Counted from the first letter of the stretch, positions 44,863 through 57,109 are shown. The stretch: 64,000 nt of DNA from Cryptomeria japonica (GCF_030272615.1 NC_081411.1:38042640-38106639); one strand, 5' to 3'. Numbers and translations: made by a program. The notes: generated from the letters alone by a model not told the origin.

Positions 44863-45299
44863 TGGGGAATCTCTTAGATTAGATGACGCCTATAGTAGAA
44901 AAGGCTCATGAATCACATTGAAATAATATCGAAGGCGAGTAATATGCTTCTGTTGTAAAAAGGAAAAAGAGTGTCTTGTATTTAGTTAATTGGTAATTAA
45001 TGTGAGATGATAAGGGATGAAGTTATATGTTTGTATTATATTTTTATTATTTAGAAATGTATAAGTTACATGATTAAAGTACAAGTCATTTAATTCATCT
45101 TATTTTAAGTGCATAATATTTAATGGAGACATCAATAGTTGTTTAATGAAGATAATTGAAATGCGAATGTACATGTAGATAGGAATGGATAATAGTTAAA
45201 TTTGTCTTGGGTTGTCAATTATTTTTCCTTTCTTTTATTTGCAAGTTTCATAATCTAGCATATAGTGTTGGATATTCATCTTGAAACATCCCTAGGAAA
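44863..45299. other. 3' flank of the SDR paralogue
   Basis: AT-rich, with possible polyadenylation signals (AATAATA, ATAAT). Nothing else is recognised. Confidence 0.5.
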
Positions 45300-48200
45300 G
45301 TTTGTAGTAAATTCTTTCATATATTTTTAGAAAATTAAAGTGACCCATTGATACTGTGGCAGGGAACTTAGACAAAAGTTTCAAGTGCAAAGTCTATTGG
45401 AAAACTAGGACTAGATGGCCCTCATACTAAAAAATAATATCCATCCCAACAATAATTGGCCTTTCAAGAAGGGTGAGTAGGTACCTAGTCTATCAGTTGA
45501 TACATGTGACTATCTTACTAACATTCTTCACCCAAGTCATTTTCCCAAGTAACAGTTGACACCGATAAAGTAGTCAAAGTAGGATGGTCCTCAATTTTGT
45601 GTCATAACACATCAATTACCACATTACCATGCCACTTTTTTGTGGGTTATCTTGTATTCATATCACAAAAAATTGGTGACCCACTTTTGTCACTATAGAG
45701 AGAATACTTCATGGTCTAGGAAATACCTAAGAAAATGGTGATAAATTTCAATGTAGAGTACCTTCAAATAAGATAAGAGCACCATTTACTGACTACATGA
45801 CAACTGGATATCATTTCCTTCTTATAGATGAAATTGTTTATAATATTTTTATTAGTGTCAACCTTACATATAAATGAAAGGGGTCAGCCTTCCTACATGA
45901 GAACAACACCCAAACTAGAACCTAAATAATCAATTTCAATGATAATTTTTTAAGATAAATTTGGAATAAAAGCTAGGTTTGTGCAAATAACCTACTTATC
46001 TAGACCATTTTTTTCTTATGTGGTTGCAAAGAACCAGAGGAATCTTTTCTATAAGGGTCATGAGTGGACAATAACTTTTCCTTGATCCTTCACAAGTCAA
46101 TGGTAATAATAAGTGTAGCCTAAGAAGTCCCAAGGTTCTTCAATGTTTTTATTTTAGTTCACTTTAAATGGGGTCACCTGTCATTAGGTCAACCTTAAAT
46201 CTAGCCTTAGAAAAGTTTATTTTATATCTAGTTAAATGAACATTCAAAGAGTTTTGCAAATAAGTGTTGTATAGAGTGGATTAGATGATCCTTATCCAAG
46301 TTTAAGAGATACATTTATGATGTCCAACTATAAAAATGAATATCATCAAAGAAGACTATAAAGAGAATTGCTTATAATGGGATAAGAAATCTAGCTCATT
46401 GATCTCTAAAAGGTGTATGTTCTATCTTGCAATATGGAATGCTAGGCCATCGTCTACAAGTATTAGAGTCGTAGAGGCGTAGGAGTGAGAACCATGATCT
46501 TCATAGCTATCTAAATCTCATTAGCATGAGTGGCTCCATCCACATTGATGCACTCAAGGGGAAGTGGAGTCAAGAGGAACCCAACCTACAATGCCTGGGG
46601 CATTACCTTAGTGGTCTAGTAGCTCCTAAATATGTACATCCTCAAGTGAAACCTCGTTGGCTTGTACTTGTATCTACATAATAACATTAGAGAAAATTAA
46701 CTTTTTAGTAGTTAAAAAATTTTTCTCACTAGTTGGGAGAAAATAGATGATACCATGCTCAATAATGTTTAGGGGAATCTTCACTATTAAGACCCTCCAC
46801 CTCAACCTAGCATATATACAAGTATTTAGTTGTATTTATAGGTTTGGCCTCTCTGTAACTATAATTTTGTTAGAATTGTGGGTGTGTCATATGTCACACT
46901 CCTTTTCTATGAATATTATACTTCTTTTTTTTTCTTATTAATATAAAGTTAAATAGCTATAGGTTGGATGCTTGTGCGAATTTAGATTAAAAGATCCCTT
47001 GGGCCATCCTCTTTGCATTGATTGAAGTTGTCATTTTTCTTGGTCTTTGGCTTCATGGAGATGATGATACATGTAAGGAATGCTAGGCATAGAATGAGCT
47101 TCTTTGAGAGGATTTTAGAATTAAGGCTGAATTTATCATGAAGGGGCATCATGTTCCCTTCACTCACAAACTTGAGGTTAAGGCCATCAAAATGGTATTG
47201 GTGTGGGAATTTTTGACAAATAAAAACTATTACCGGGTTTATTTCAACATCACATCATGGTTTCTGGCTTCCGTATTGGATTTGCAGTTGGATTAAATCA
47301 CACACACACACACTGGGATTTGACTTCTAGGCTTAAAAGTGTTAAACACTCAGAGTTGATTGACATTCGTTAGGCTTAAAATGTTGCTTAATGTGTGTGG
47401 TTTAAGGTTGTCCTTGGATTTGGGAGGCAGAAAAGTTGGCATGCTCTTATTGTTGCATGAGGTTTTATGGTAGACATATTAGTTGATAAGATTCTCTTCT
47501 AGGTTGAGCATGGTGTTGGCATCCCATGGGACAACAACATTCCAAGGCTCTTTGAAGGTGGGGAACAAATCCATTGGAAACCATTTATTTTTAATCTTGA
47601 TGACAAGGTCCTTAGGCATTACCGACACTAGGCCATGATTGGTAGAGACTCCCTAGAAACTGAAGGCTTCGTACATGATGGATAACTTTGATTAGCTTTT
47701 TCAGTTGGTAGATTTGGTCATAGATGGGGTTTTCTTGATTAGAGCATAATGGTTTCTTCTCTCATTTCTTTCTCCCTCCATTCTTGTGTCACATTCTCCA
47801 CTCTTTGGTATTTTGCTAGGCCTTTTCCTTTTTGATAGATTTCTACTTTCTATATGTATTATGGAGTCCTCTATTTTGAGGGTACCATGTTAATATGATT
47901 ATAGATGGATACTATAGTTGAAAGATAAGGTTTTTGTACATGTGGTAGGCCTTTGAGGTTTGTGAGAGTTTATCCACCTTTGAGACTGCAACAACGTAGT
48001 TTTTTTCTATTTTTTTAAATCCGTAATGTTTTTTAATTTATATAAATATAACCGCATAGAGATTTATTGAACAAAAAAAAAGAAACTCGTAAAGGAGGTA
48101 GATGGTACTTTGATAAAGTCAAACATATTTCAAGAAGAAACTAATAATAACTATCATGAGTGTAGAAGGTTTTTGGAATATGATATTATTTAATATGAAT

Positions 48201-48960
48201 GTAATGATATTTCGACCATAAACTCAACTTGGAGAAGAATTATGTATGATAGATTTCATCAAAAAGTTCATTAAATAATAGAATAGGAAGTTTATCCTTG
48301 ATAGCTACTTTATTTAGCTCATAATAATCAAGGCAAAGGATATAGGAACCATATTTCTTGCACACAAAGAATAGCGGAGGAGAAACACTTACTTTACTAA
48401 ATAATCCCTTGGTATAGTGGTTTCTATATTAATTTCTTGAGTCTCAATACTTTGTAGAAATGGGTATTTCTAATGACACAAGTTTGGGGGTGTCCTCTTA
48501 TGCAGTGGTTAAGTGACATGATCTAGAGGAGTAATTTTTTTTTGAGATACTTAGGATGGTTTGAGAAAGAAGATTTGGTAACTTGAATAGTAGTAATACA
48601 CATGGGATAGGAGTAACAATTCAAAGCTAAATTGTTCTCAAAATAATTCCACAACCACCCAAGTTTAAGAAAAACATTTTAGATTTGAGATTTTATTCTC
48701 ATATAGAAATATATATAAAAGTTAGTCTTTGGTCTCACATCTCGGTAATTTTCCATCATTAGTTATCATGAACTTAAATCTACAGTAAGGATGGACAAGA
48801 TAGTTGATGAATTCTTCAATCCAGGTCAATATAATTATTAGTGCTACCAAGATAAACAAGAATTTTGAGAGAATATTTCCTAATAAAAGTTTCAAAATCA
48901 TTATTCGAGGAACAAAGATCTTATCTAATTTATACATCTAGATATTAGGAGTAAGCTCAA
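45300..48960 (-). mobile_element. Badly decayed Ty3/gypsy pol fossil, interrupted
   Basis: On the minus strand the start of RT is seen at 48400-48240 (SPPLFFVCKKYGSYILCLDY and ELNKVAIKDKLP). Later RT and RNase H landmarks lie at about 46440-45300 (a FDDI-type active-site block and HLFAKLFECSF). About 1.8 kb of other sequence separates the two. Upstream, 48937-48722 may be the protease end. It is broken many times and very old. Confidence 0.75.
46441..48239. other. Insertion in the gypsy fossil, unassigned
   Basis: About 1.8 kb between two parts of one RT domain. It has no recognised domain or termini. Short minus-strand stretches (for example near 47.5-47.7 kb) look former-coding but match no family I know. 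Confidence 0.45.
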
Positions 48961-49209
48961 CATTTGGATTCTCAATAGATATTTTCTTTTTTTGTTGTTT
49001 TTGTGATTCTCTAGATCTTCCTATTCCTCTACCTTGGGTAAAGTTGTGACATCAAGAAAATATAACTTTTTAAAATTACAATTATAATATACTATTTCTA
49101 CAAACCATAATTTCATTATAATCTAGCACCAAATTGGGTTGTCTATTTTGTCTCCATTATTTCAAATTAGTGATGCCTAATAACATGTATCAGAAGTTTG
49201 TCAACAAGT
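48961..49209. other. AT-rich spacer
   Basis: Nothing recognised. Confidence 0.4.
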
Positions 49210-50142
49210 TTAACTTCCTCTTACAACTCTATTATATATCATAGATGCTCTATTATTTAACAAGTATTGTAAGGCGGGTTGAACTTCAATATGGAAAAAT
49301 ATGAGTGGGAAAGGAGGAGCGGGACGAGCTAGGGTTTCAATGCCTGAGGATTCAGGCGATGGAGAAGATGACAATGAGGAAGATGGCGATGAGAAGAGCC
49401 TCTTCTCTTCGGCCCAACCTAGTTCCACTGGCCTCTGCGCAGGATTCTCTGTTCTGGGTTTTGTGTGGCTGGACGATGCTACAGTGGGTTGTGTGTTTAC
49501 GTTGCCCCTATTGGTTTTGTGCGATGAGATCACCTTGGTTCTCGACATCTGCTGTTCATTTCTCTCTGGTGATGAACCTTGCTGGGTGCTTTCATCCTCG
49601 CATGTTTGTGTTTTGGCTGTGATGCCCTGTGTTTGGCCAGGCTTTGGGTCCCCCTCTGGGACTGGTGGTGCTTTTTTGCCCCCTCTTTTTGCGTAGTCTT
49701 TTCTTTTTGTTGGTGCAGGTTTTCCCTTGGTGCCCTGCATTGGTTTGCAAACTATTCTGCTTGGCTTTCTTGGATCCATATGGGAGGTTCCCCTGTCCCT
49801 TGTTGTTTCTGTGGATCTAAAGAAGTAGGGCTCTGTGTGGTCTTGGCAGAGTATGTCTCTTGGCACTGCCTTGGCTAGAGGTGGCTCTCTATGGAAGATG
49901 GAGAGAATCTTTTTAGATGTGAATTGTTTGTTCCATCCCTCTTCCATTTCTTGTAAGGGAGTCTCTATGTTTCTAAGGGATCTTCCTCTCAATCTTGAGA
50001 CTGGGTTGGTTGAATTTTCCCCTGTTCTGGTTTTCCCTCCTTTTCTGGTGGAGGAGCTTTTTCTTTGGTTGTCCATGACTATTTTTTGGGGGTATTTGAT
50101 CTGGTCTCTTCCTAGCCTTTCTAAAGTGGCCCTTTCTCCCAT
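49210..50142 (-). CDS. Unassigned 310-codon open frame
   Basis: This is the longest uninterrupted frame in the window, in a locally GC-richer block. The product is basic and rich in Ser, Thr, Pro and Lys, of low complexity (SSPSSSLSSSPSPESSG) and probably disordered, without signal peptide or membrane segment. A stop lies four codons before the ATG. The plus strand of the same block also has several 60-130 codon frames, one beginning with an acidic stretch (DSGDGEDDNEEDGDE). I recognise no family. It may be part of a LINE, whose remains start at 51.8 kb on the other strand, or simply an open frame in GC-rich repeat DNA. Confidence 0.3.
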   Translation of the reverse strand: MGERATLERLGRDQIKYPQKIVMDNQRKSSSTRKGGKTRTGENSTNPVSRLRGRSLRNIETPLQEMEEGWNKQFTSKKILSIFHREPPLAKAVPRDILCQDHTEPYFFRSTETTRDRGTSHMDPRKPSRIVCKPMQGTKGKPAPTKRKDYAKRGGKKAPPVPEGDPKPGQTQGITAKTQTCEDESTQQGSSPERNEQQMSRTKVISSHKTNRGNVNTQPTVASSSHTKPRTENPAQRPVELGWAEEKRLFSSPSSSLSSSPSPESSGIETLARPAPPFPLIFFHIEVQPALQYLLNNRASMIYNRVVRGS

Positions 50143-50379
50143 AGAGGCAGAGATCTAGTGGTTGGGAGCGAGAGGGTTTTTGCCTGCTATGAGAGTGCCT
50201 CTAAGGCTGATGCTTCGCCTTCTTTCTATTCCTATTGAGGTGGACCTCTTCCCTATTGAGGTGGGGAGATGGTGGGAGAAGTAATTTTGGGTGAGGATGG
50301 TGCTCGAGTTGCTGGTTGAGGCCACTTGCCATTTCTTTCATGGTCAAGGCTGGGTTTTTTCTAACCATGCTTTTCAGTT
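50143..50379. other. GC-richer spacer
   Basis: It continues the GC-richer block and has no clear feature. GAGGTGG occurs three times near 50237-50270. Confidence 0.4.
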
Positions 50380-50940
50380 TCTATTGGGGTTTGAGGGAGC
50401 CTTCAAAACCCTCCTTGTGTATGTCATGAAGGTTAGGGGAGCCTTTCAAAATCCCCATGCGTGCTTTCATATTTCCTTGCATCTTGGTTGTGGGAGTGTT
50501 GTTCGTTCCACTAGCTTGCTGGATGCTAGCAATTTTAAAGGGCCTAGCCTAGCCAATGTTGGTTTTTGGTTAAGGGTTAGTTCTACTGTTGGTAAGCTGA
50601 TATCTATGCTACTGGTTATGGGAGCTTGGGAAAAACCTTGTTTGTTGATTTTGGGAGCCAATCTAAAACCCTCAATGAAGGTTAGGGGAGCCTTTCAAAA
50701 CCCTAATATTCTGTAGGTTTGGCGAGCCTTGCAAAACCCTTGTCTCCGTGTTAGGGACGCTTTGTGTCCTATTTGTGGCTTGGCTGCTGGTTCATTGATA
50801 TTATTATCTTTTAGCAGCAATTGTATGTGGTTTTCAGATCCTAGTAAAATCTGAGGGTTTCAGGTCCCTTCAAAACCCGTGGGATTTCGGGTCCCCTTAA
50901 AACCTATTTACAGGGTTTCTGGTCCCCCCAAAACCTGTTT
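50380..50940. repeat. Field of GGTTT...AAAACC hairpin-like repeats
   Basis: At least eight short units resemble GGTTAGGGGAGCCTTTCAAA followed by ACCC (near 50380, 50430, 50650, 50680, 50717, 50850, 50880 and 50915). Each can pair GGTTT with AAACC. Spacing is irregular early and about 30-35 bp late. Confidence 0.75.
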
Positions 50941-51816
50941 ACCCTTAATCAAAACATGTATCATAAGGCCCTAAAAATTACAATTTAGTATTTTATAGCC
51001 TACAATTTGTTCCTCTTTATATTCTTAACATTAGCATGCAAGGTTGAAAGGTGTTTACGAATAATTATTTTTTAGCAAATTTCTCCAAATTTATTCGGCA
51101 CTAGTTTTAAGATTTTATCATCAATTTCAGTCACATACTTTTGTTTTGTACAAATAATATTAGGTGGTGGTTTTTAAAATATCTTATTTTTTTTAATATA
51201 TTTGGTGATTTTTTTCATCTTCAATATTTTGTCAATTGGTGCATCCTAGTGAATGTCATAAAAACATAAAATATATTTCTAATAAATTGGTAGTTTTTTA
51301 CAACTTTTATAGTTTGAAATTGGAATATTATTGTGTTTATGTTCCATCATCTATCATGATTTTTTCTTACTTCAATAAAGGATTTAAGATCCATTTATAT
51401 ATTTAAATCAATTGATATTGATGGCATACATTCACCTCTATAATTTATAACTTAGAAGCATTTTTTATATATTATTGTCGTGTCTCCTTTCAAACAATAG
51501 AACTTACTATTTATAGTAAGTATATCTATCCAAAAATAGTTAATCAAAACCTATGAATAGATTGAAAGGTACACTGGGTACTCGAAGGCTCTGCAACTCT
51601 ACTTCGACCTAGGGTTTTGGTGCAACGTCAAGGGTCTTTGGCTTCACATGGTGGACGAGTGCAAGTGGCCTCCTCCACATAGGTAAGTTTTCCTCCCCTC
51701 TCTTTTTTGTTTTCTTTTCTTTGAAATTACAATAGGTCTCATCGAGCTTCGTCCGACTTTGTCTGGAGGGAAAATTTTCCCATCAATGCTCTTCCCCCCC
51801 GCTCGCTTGGGCAATT
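50941..51816. other. AT-rich then GC-richer 5' flank of the LINE
   Basis: AT-rich to about 51550. After that a transcript-leader-like stretch runs up to the LINE ORF1 frame and could be the LINE 5' UTR. Confidence 0.4.
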
Positions 51817-53700
51817 ATGTTGTGTGATTCTAGTGGCGGCATTCAGCCTAAGAGGCCAGTTTTGCCCAAGTCCTTCAAGGCTACTCTTATTGATGATAAC
51901 TCAATGTTAATCTCAGACCTTGCCAAGTTTGATGTTAGGGTTTCCAGTGTGTCTGTAGGTAGCGATGGGCTCTCCAAAGAAGAAGGTAAGTTCCCTATCT
52001 GACCCCATGCATTTCTTACTATTTCTCCCAATTCGTCTATGCTTGATGTCATTAATGAAGAAAAAGCTAGGCTTAAGGATATTGCAATTTTTTTCATGAC
52101 CACAGAGCTTTCCAATTGTCCCTCTTGCAATTTCATGAATAATTGGCTTAAGAATGTATGGGTTAATAAATTAGGTTTACATTTTTCTTTTTGTATAATG
52201 ATTCAAAAAGGTTTATATTTTATTTTTTTAAAGATGTTAAATCTTAGGCCCAAGTTGTTAGCAAACAATTTTGGTCCATTGGGAAGTCAACTTTTAGGGA
52301 TGTTAAATGGACTCCAAAAGCAGTTAGTGATGAAGTCCTGGCCCTATCCAGCCCTAGATGGGTTATTATAAAAAATCTTCCCCCATTGTTGTGGTGTTTC
52401 ATCCCACAAATTATCGAGTTGATAGGTAGAACCATCAGGGTTGATCACTCGCATACAATGGTTCTGCACTTGTACACTTGGGTTCTTATCACAATTGACT
52501 TGGGTAAGGATTTACCAAGGTCCATTATTATCAACATGGATAATGACACCATTTCATGTGAAACAGAAATCCTTGGTGGTATGAACGCGTGTTTTTTATA
52601 TAGACATGAGGGCTAGCTATGTCAAAACTGCCCTATCTTGGGCAAATGGAAACTTGTTTGTCATCCCAATAATGGTGTTATCCCTAACCCTATTAATTCA
52701 GCCCCTAACAATCATTTTAAGATGCAGACCCATGTTCTTGATAAACTCAATGAATTGAAGAAAGTGATGGTGGAGGCTATGGCTAAGCCATCATCCCCAC
52801 CCTCCGCGTTCGATGATAATGTGGTCCTCGGAAGCTTCACTATGGATCACCCTCTGCACTCTGCTCTTGAGACATCACTAGACCAGTTGAAGGATGATTG
52901 CATCATCTCCCCAAGTCTAGGAAAATGCGTATCAATAATGCACAACAAATTATTCTAGACAAGTTAAAAAACCCCCCTTGACCCATGTCGATTGATGCAT
53001 CATGTCAATCTCCCAGGTGTAATTCTTCCTTTGTCAAATCTTTGGTTTAAGACTTCGAAGATAAAACTATCATGACTGTTAGCTCAAATAACAACCAAAC
53101 TATTAGCATGTTATCTATATTTGGCAATAAGTGGAGTATTGATGCATCCAATTCGGATAGTAAGAATGTAGATCATAAGCTTCTCGAATCGGATAGAGAT
53201 ATAGTCTCTTATCCAATGCCTAACTCTCATACCATTATCTATGACTATGAGTTCATGAGCATCGAAGTTATTAAAGCCAAACCCATGGCTAGTAATCGGG
53301 TTCCTAGTAACCCTGAGACCTTAGCCCTGGAACACTTTAACATTTTTAATACCAACCCCCTTTTTGAAGATCCTACTAGGGACTAGGAACCTTTGTCTAT
53401 CGATTTAGACAATGAAGAGGCACAATCCAATGATGCAGAAAATGAGGAAGATGATAACCATACTTTTGAAGGTGGTGCACCTACCGCTAAAGTTAAATGG
53501 AAGAGAGGGAGGTTGTCAAGCTTTATAAAAGGAAGATATATCCTAGAAAACTCTATTACAAGCTGGGAGGCCATGAATTAGTCTAAAATCTCTAGACAAA
53601 AGGTGGCTATATTTCTCATTAACTTTGAGAAAGCCTATGATAGGGTGGAATGGAAATTTCTAATGATGATGCTTGAAGGGATGTACACAAAGATGGTGGT
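51817..53700 (+). mobile_element. LINE (L1-type) relic: ORF1 joined to RT by internal deletion
   Basis: The plus-strand frames 51817-52620 follow the DUF4283-type ORF1 pattern (LSNCPSCNFMNNWLKNVW, SWPYPALDGLL, LYTWVLITIDLGKDLPRSI, CETEILGGMNACFLYRHEG) with a decayed Cys knuckle after it. Acidic and polar linker follows (52638-53386). At 53.5 kb the linker runs directly into RT motifs GRYILENSITSWEAMN and FLINFEKAYDRVEWKF, so the endonuclease and first RT part are deleted. The copy stops near 53.70 kb in the RT. Stops and frame changes are common. Dead. Confidence 0.82.
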
Positions 53701-53744
53701 CAGAAAAGTGGACACCACCTAAATAAAACATGAAAAAACAAGTA

Positions 53745-53890
53745 GTGTGTGCGCGGTACTAAAATTTCAAATCACCGCATATGCACTTAGGTCCGTTGTT
53801 CTTGAGCCTAAACAAAGATACCACGTATGTGCTATTTTTAGGAAAGGGAGCGCGTATGCACTCATAAGTCCTAAAAAACCACGTATGCAG
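53745..53890. repeat. ATGCGC-type array, fourth locus of the motif family
   Basis: Five degenerate units with CGCATATGCACT, CGTATGTGCTA, CGCGTATGCACT and CGTATGCAGTAC cores at 30-45 bp spacing, followed by a TTTTTTCCTCC run as at the 2.05-kb array and then by a gene relic. Confidence 0.7.
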
Positions 53891-54011
53891 TACCTATCAA
53901 AAAATGTTTTTTAAAAAAAGGACTGGATTTATTTTCACCATGACCGTAGTGTTTTTTCCTCCTTTTCCTCCATAAAACTGCGAAAGGGCTACCATATTTC
54001 TCCACCAAACA

Positions 54012-56640
54012 CTATGGATCAAGGTTAGTTTTTCTTAATTTTTGTCTTTCTTTCTCGTTTATTCAATTTGTTTTATATTTTAAATTTAATTTCATTTATT
54101 TTGATTAGGTGTTTTCTTTTGTTTCAAAAACTAGATTCTGATAATCCACAACAACAACAAACAAATGCACCTCCTAAAAACCCCAAACAAAACCCAGAAG
54201 ATACACCTCCAGTTCTTTCTTTTGACCATACAGTTGAAACGTAGGAGCGATTGATTAATCAATCAGAGAAAAATGCATCTAAAATAAATAGACTGATTAA
54301 TAAATTGAAAAAATATGAGCTTGAGAATCATAAATCCATCGCCACTAGCCTAGAAACATTATGTAGTGGTGCCACAACCGTTTCAACACAAATTACAAAA
54401 TGGGGAAACTTTAGGGATATGTGTTGTCAATACTATGTTGGTGGGTTATCATACGAGGGAGTGAAAAACAAAAATATTAGTAAACAACAAATATGTGGCC
54501 TTTTTGTTGATCCTAAAACTGGTTAGTCGTTACCTCTTAATGCAAAGAGGTTTCCCATACATTGGTGTACCAATGTGCAGATGAAGAAAATTTTTTTGGT
54601 AGAGGTGGTGGATGGTCTTTGATGATCCACCTTGTAATAATTATGAGGTGCCATTGTATTTTTTGAGAAAAGTATAGTGGGAGTTTTTCTTCAATGTGCA
54701 GCCAAATTATTTTGACATGAGAGAGTTCCATGGTAGAGGTGGTGGCTCTTACCTAGATAGACCTAGAGCTTGTAGGCGATTAGCCCCAGAGAGTCACCGC
54801 CCCCTAGCACCCAAACTGAAGGTGCATTAGGCTATCCCAGTAGAGCTGAAAGAGTCGATGGAGCTATAGAGTCTTCAGGTGGCCACAACATATACTTGTG
54901 CCATCATCCAGTAAGGGACACAGTTAGCACACCCTCTTGTATTGGATGATGAGCCATTAGTTTCTCCAGGTGCTGACAAAGAGCCCATTTAGCATTTATG
55001 TGTCTGTTGCTCAGGTATATGCTCAGGGACGTATGACACAACTGCTGCAAATGGATCCACATCTCATTTATGCATGATTTGCAGGAGTAGATGTCAGAAC
55101 CACATGACTGAGGATGTGGCATTGACAGAGGAGTTGATGGACATGTTGTTTGGCCATCAACGATAGACACAGGTGTGTTGATTTGAATTCATATCATTTT
55201 ATTTATCAGTCACTTTAAATTTGTAATTACATAAATGAATTTTTATTTATACATCGATTTAAATTGATACAAATAATATGCATTTCAGGATGTAGTAGCG
55301 GCATCCCATACTCCTCCCGCAGTTACTACAGCTGCAACTTCAATGCTTGATGTATAAATTTTGTAACATATTAAAATAGAATAGTACACTTTAAATTCAA
55401 AAAAATTACAAGGTATACTAACTATCTTTAATGCATGGTCCTATTCTTGGTTTGTAGGTGTTGACAGGGGACCAAATGTCCCAGATTGATGACATCTCTC
55501 TATCAGCAATCGATTTTGGCCTACGCTATACATTATCATATTTTGTACACCCTTTTTTATGTATTGATTTGATGGAATATGCAAGTCATTTCATTTTAGA
55601 TTTTTAAAATTATGTTTAATATATTATCTGTACTAATATCTCATGTTAATTTTCTTGTTTTAGGGTACCCCCTCCGCATCTATGCCTCATCCTAAGCAAA
55701 ATAATTCCTCAAAGATGCAAAAACGTGGGAAGAAGGTAATTGAAAACATTTTTAGTTGTACAATTGTTTGAAAATATTGAAATTGTCTTAGTTGGGATTT
55801 GTAGATTGATTAGTGTTTTTTGTCTATTTTACATGTACAACAACGATTGAGCTATGCGGATTTCTTGAATGCACCTGATTTGCCCATGGATTGAGAGAGG
55901 GCACAGGTATGTATCTCTACTTTATTTTCTTGATTTCATGATTAAATGCATGTGTACATGTGAACTTGTGATAAATTATAATCTTATAATTTTTTCATAT
56001 AGGAAATATCCATAAGTGCTTCATCAATGGTGAGCCCTCCTCCATGCACTAGAGAAGCATCTCAAGATCTGGTACACTTTTATTTGATATATTATATTAA
56101 TTATTTTTAACCTACAATACTTATCATTATATTAATTGTATTTAATCTTTAATCATTTTTTGTATAGGTAATAGTGTCAGTCTCTCCATCGATGGTGAGC
56201 CATCCTCAGTCCATTGCAGAAGCATCTCAGACATCGGTACATCATTCTTCTCTAAATTATAGTTTTTAAGTGTTTTTTATGTAAATAAGTTAGTACATTA
56301 TATTAATTATACATTTAATCTACAATATCCCTCTTTGCGGTTCAACCATAACGTGGATCCTTTTAAGTTTGTCTTTAAGAAAACTCTTAATAGTGACAAG
56401 GAGAGGAGAGCGCAGACATTAGCTTTGAGATCAGCCAATGAGGTAATCTACATTTCAATTGCAAAGAAATTATAGTTAAATGAATAGTTATGTTGTTAAT
56501 TGCGAACTATTTTTTACAAAAGAATTCTAACTTGGCTTTTGAATAGTGGTTTTGTAGCCATCTACAGAGCCATGTACTCCATCAAAGAGGCTCGATTTTG
56601 ATGATCCACCACAAGTTTAGGATCATATAGAGTTAGCTGT
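54012..56640 (+). pseudogene. Multi-exon gene relic of unknown function
   Basis: It begins ATGGATCAAG|GTTAG, followed by an acceptor near 54130 and an exon rich in Gln, Asn and Pro (54131-54526) whose frame holds ERLINQSEKNASKINRL, a Lys-rich helix and GNFRDMCCQYYVGGLSYEG. A longer decayed exon (54.54-55.16 kb) contains RGGGSYLDRPRACRRLAPES and a Cys-rich piece (LCVCCSGIC and, about 14 residues on, LCMICRSRC). Six or more short GT/AG-bounded exons follow to 56.6 kb. Several in-frame stops (for example TAG after HTVET at 54241) make it non-functional as read. I recognise no family. The array in front suggests transposon cargo, like the PMD gene at 16.8 kb. Confidence 0.5.
56003..56240 (+). repeat. 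Duplicated short exon in the gene relic
   Basis: Two GT/AG-bounded exon-like blocks about 165 bp apart share ATGGTGAGCC, CCATTGCA/CCATGCAC and AGAAGCATCTCA and read ...SSMVSPPPCTREASQ and ...PSMVSHPQSIAEASQ. Confidence 0.65.
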
Positions 56641-56796
56641 GGTCATAAAATGACCAATACATGTAGATATACTCTACATTTTAATTGTATATCGATTTAA
56701 ACATGGCATATGCAACATTTTTGTAATACTTGTATTGACTTGGCATACATGCCTTTTATATATATATATAAATGTTGATATTCGATCCAATAAATG

Positions 56797-57078
56797 TTTA
56801 TTGAGTTCATTATTGTGTATTCGTTGTATTTCATGGTTTCCCTTTTATAAAGTTAATTGATCATTTTCCTATGTAATCAACAATATGAATATAAACAACA
56901 AAAATCTATGATATAAAACACTGCAATCGTGGAATATGATTTGATAAAATTTCTAAAATGTTGAATTAACCCTACAAAACTCCTTGTATTTAGTTCATTA
57001 TTGTGTATTCATTGTATTTGGTGGCTTCCCTTTTATAAATTTATATGAATATTTGCTTATGTAATAAACAATATGTGT
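56797..57078. repeat. Tandem duplication, 188-bp offset
   Basis: AGTTCATTATTGTGTATTC, TTCCCTTTTATAAA and AACAATATG occur in order at 56804 and again at 56992. Confidence 0.85.
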
Positions 57079-57109
57079 GTGGTGCGAGAGCATCCTCATG
57101 CTCACAATG

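Noticed and set aside
49301-49878. Plus-strand frames opposite the 310-codon frame
   Set aside because: They are shorter, overlapping in several frames and Cys/Phe-rich as expected for the complement of a Pro/Ser/Lys-rich frame. I kept only the longer minus-strand frame, at low confidence.
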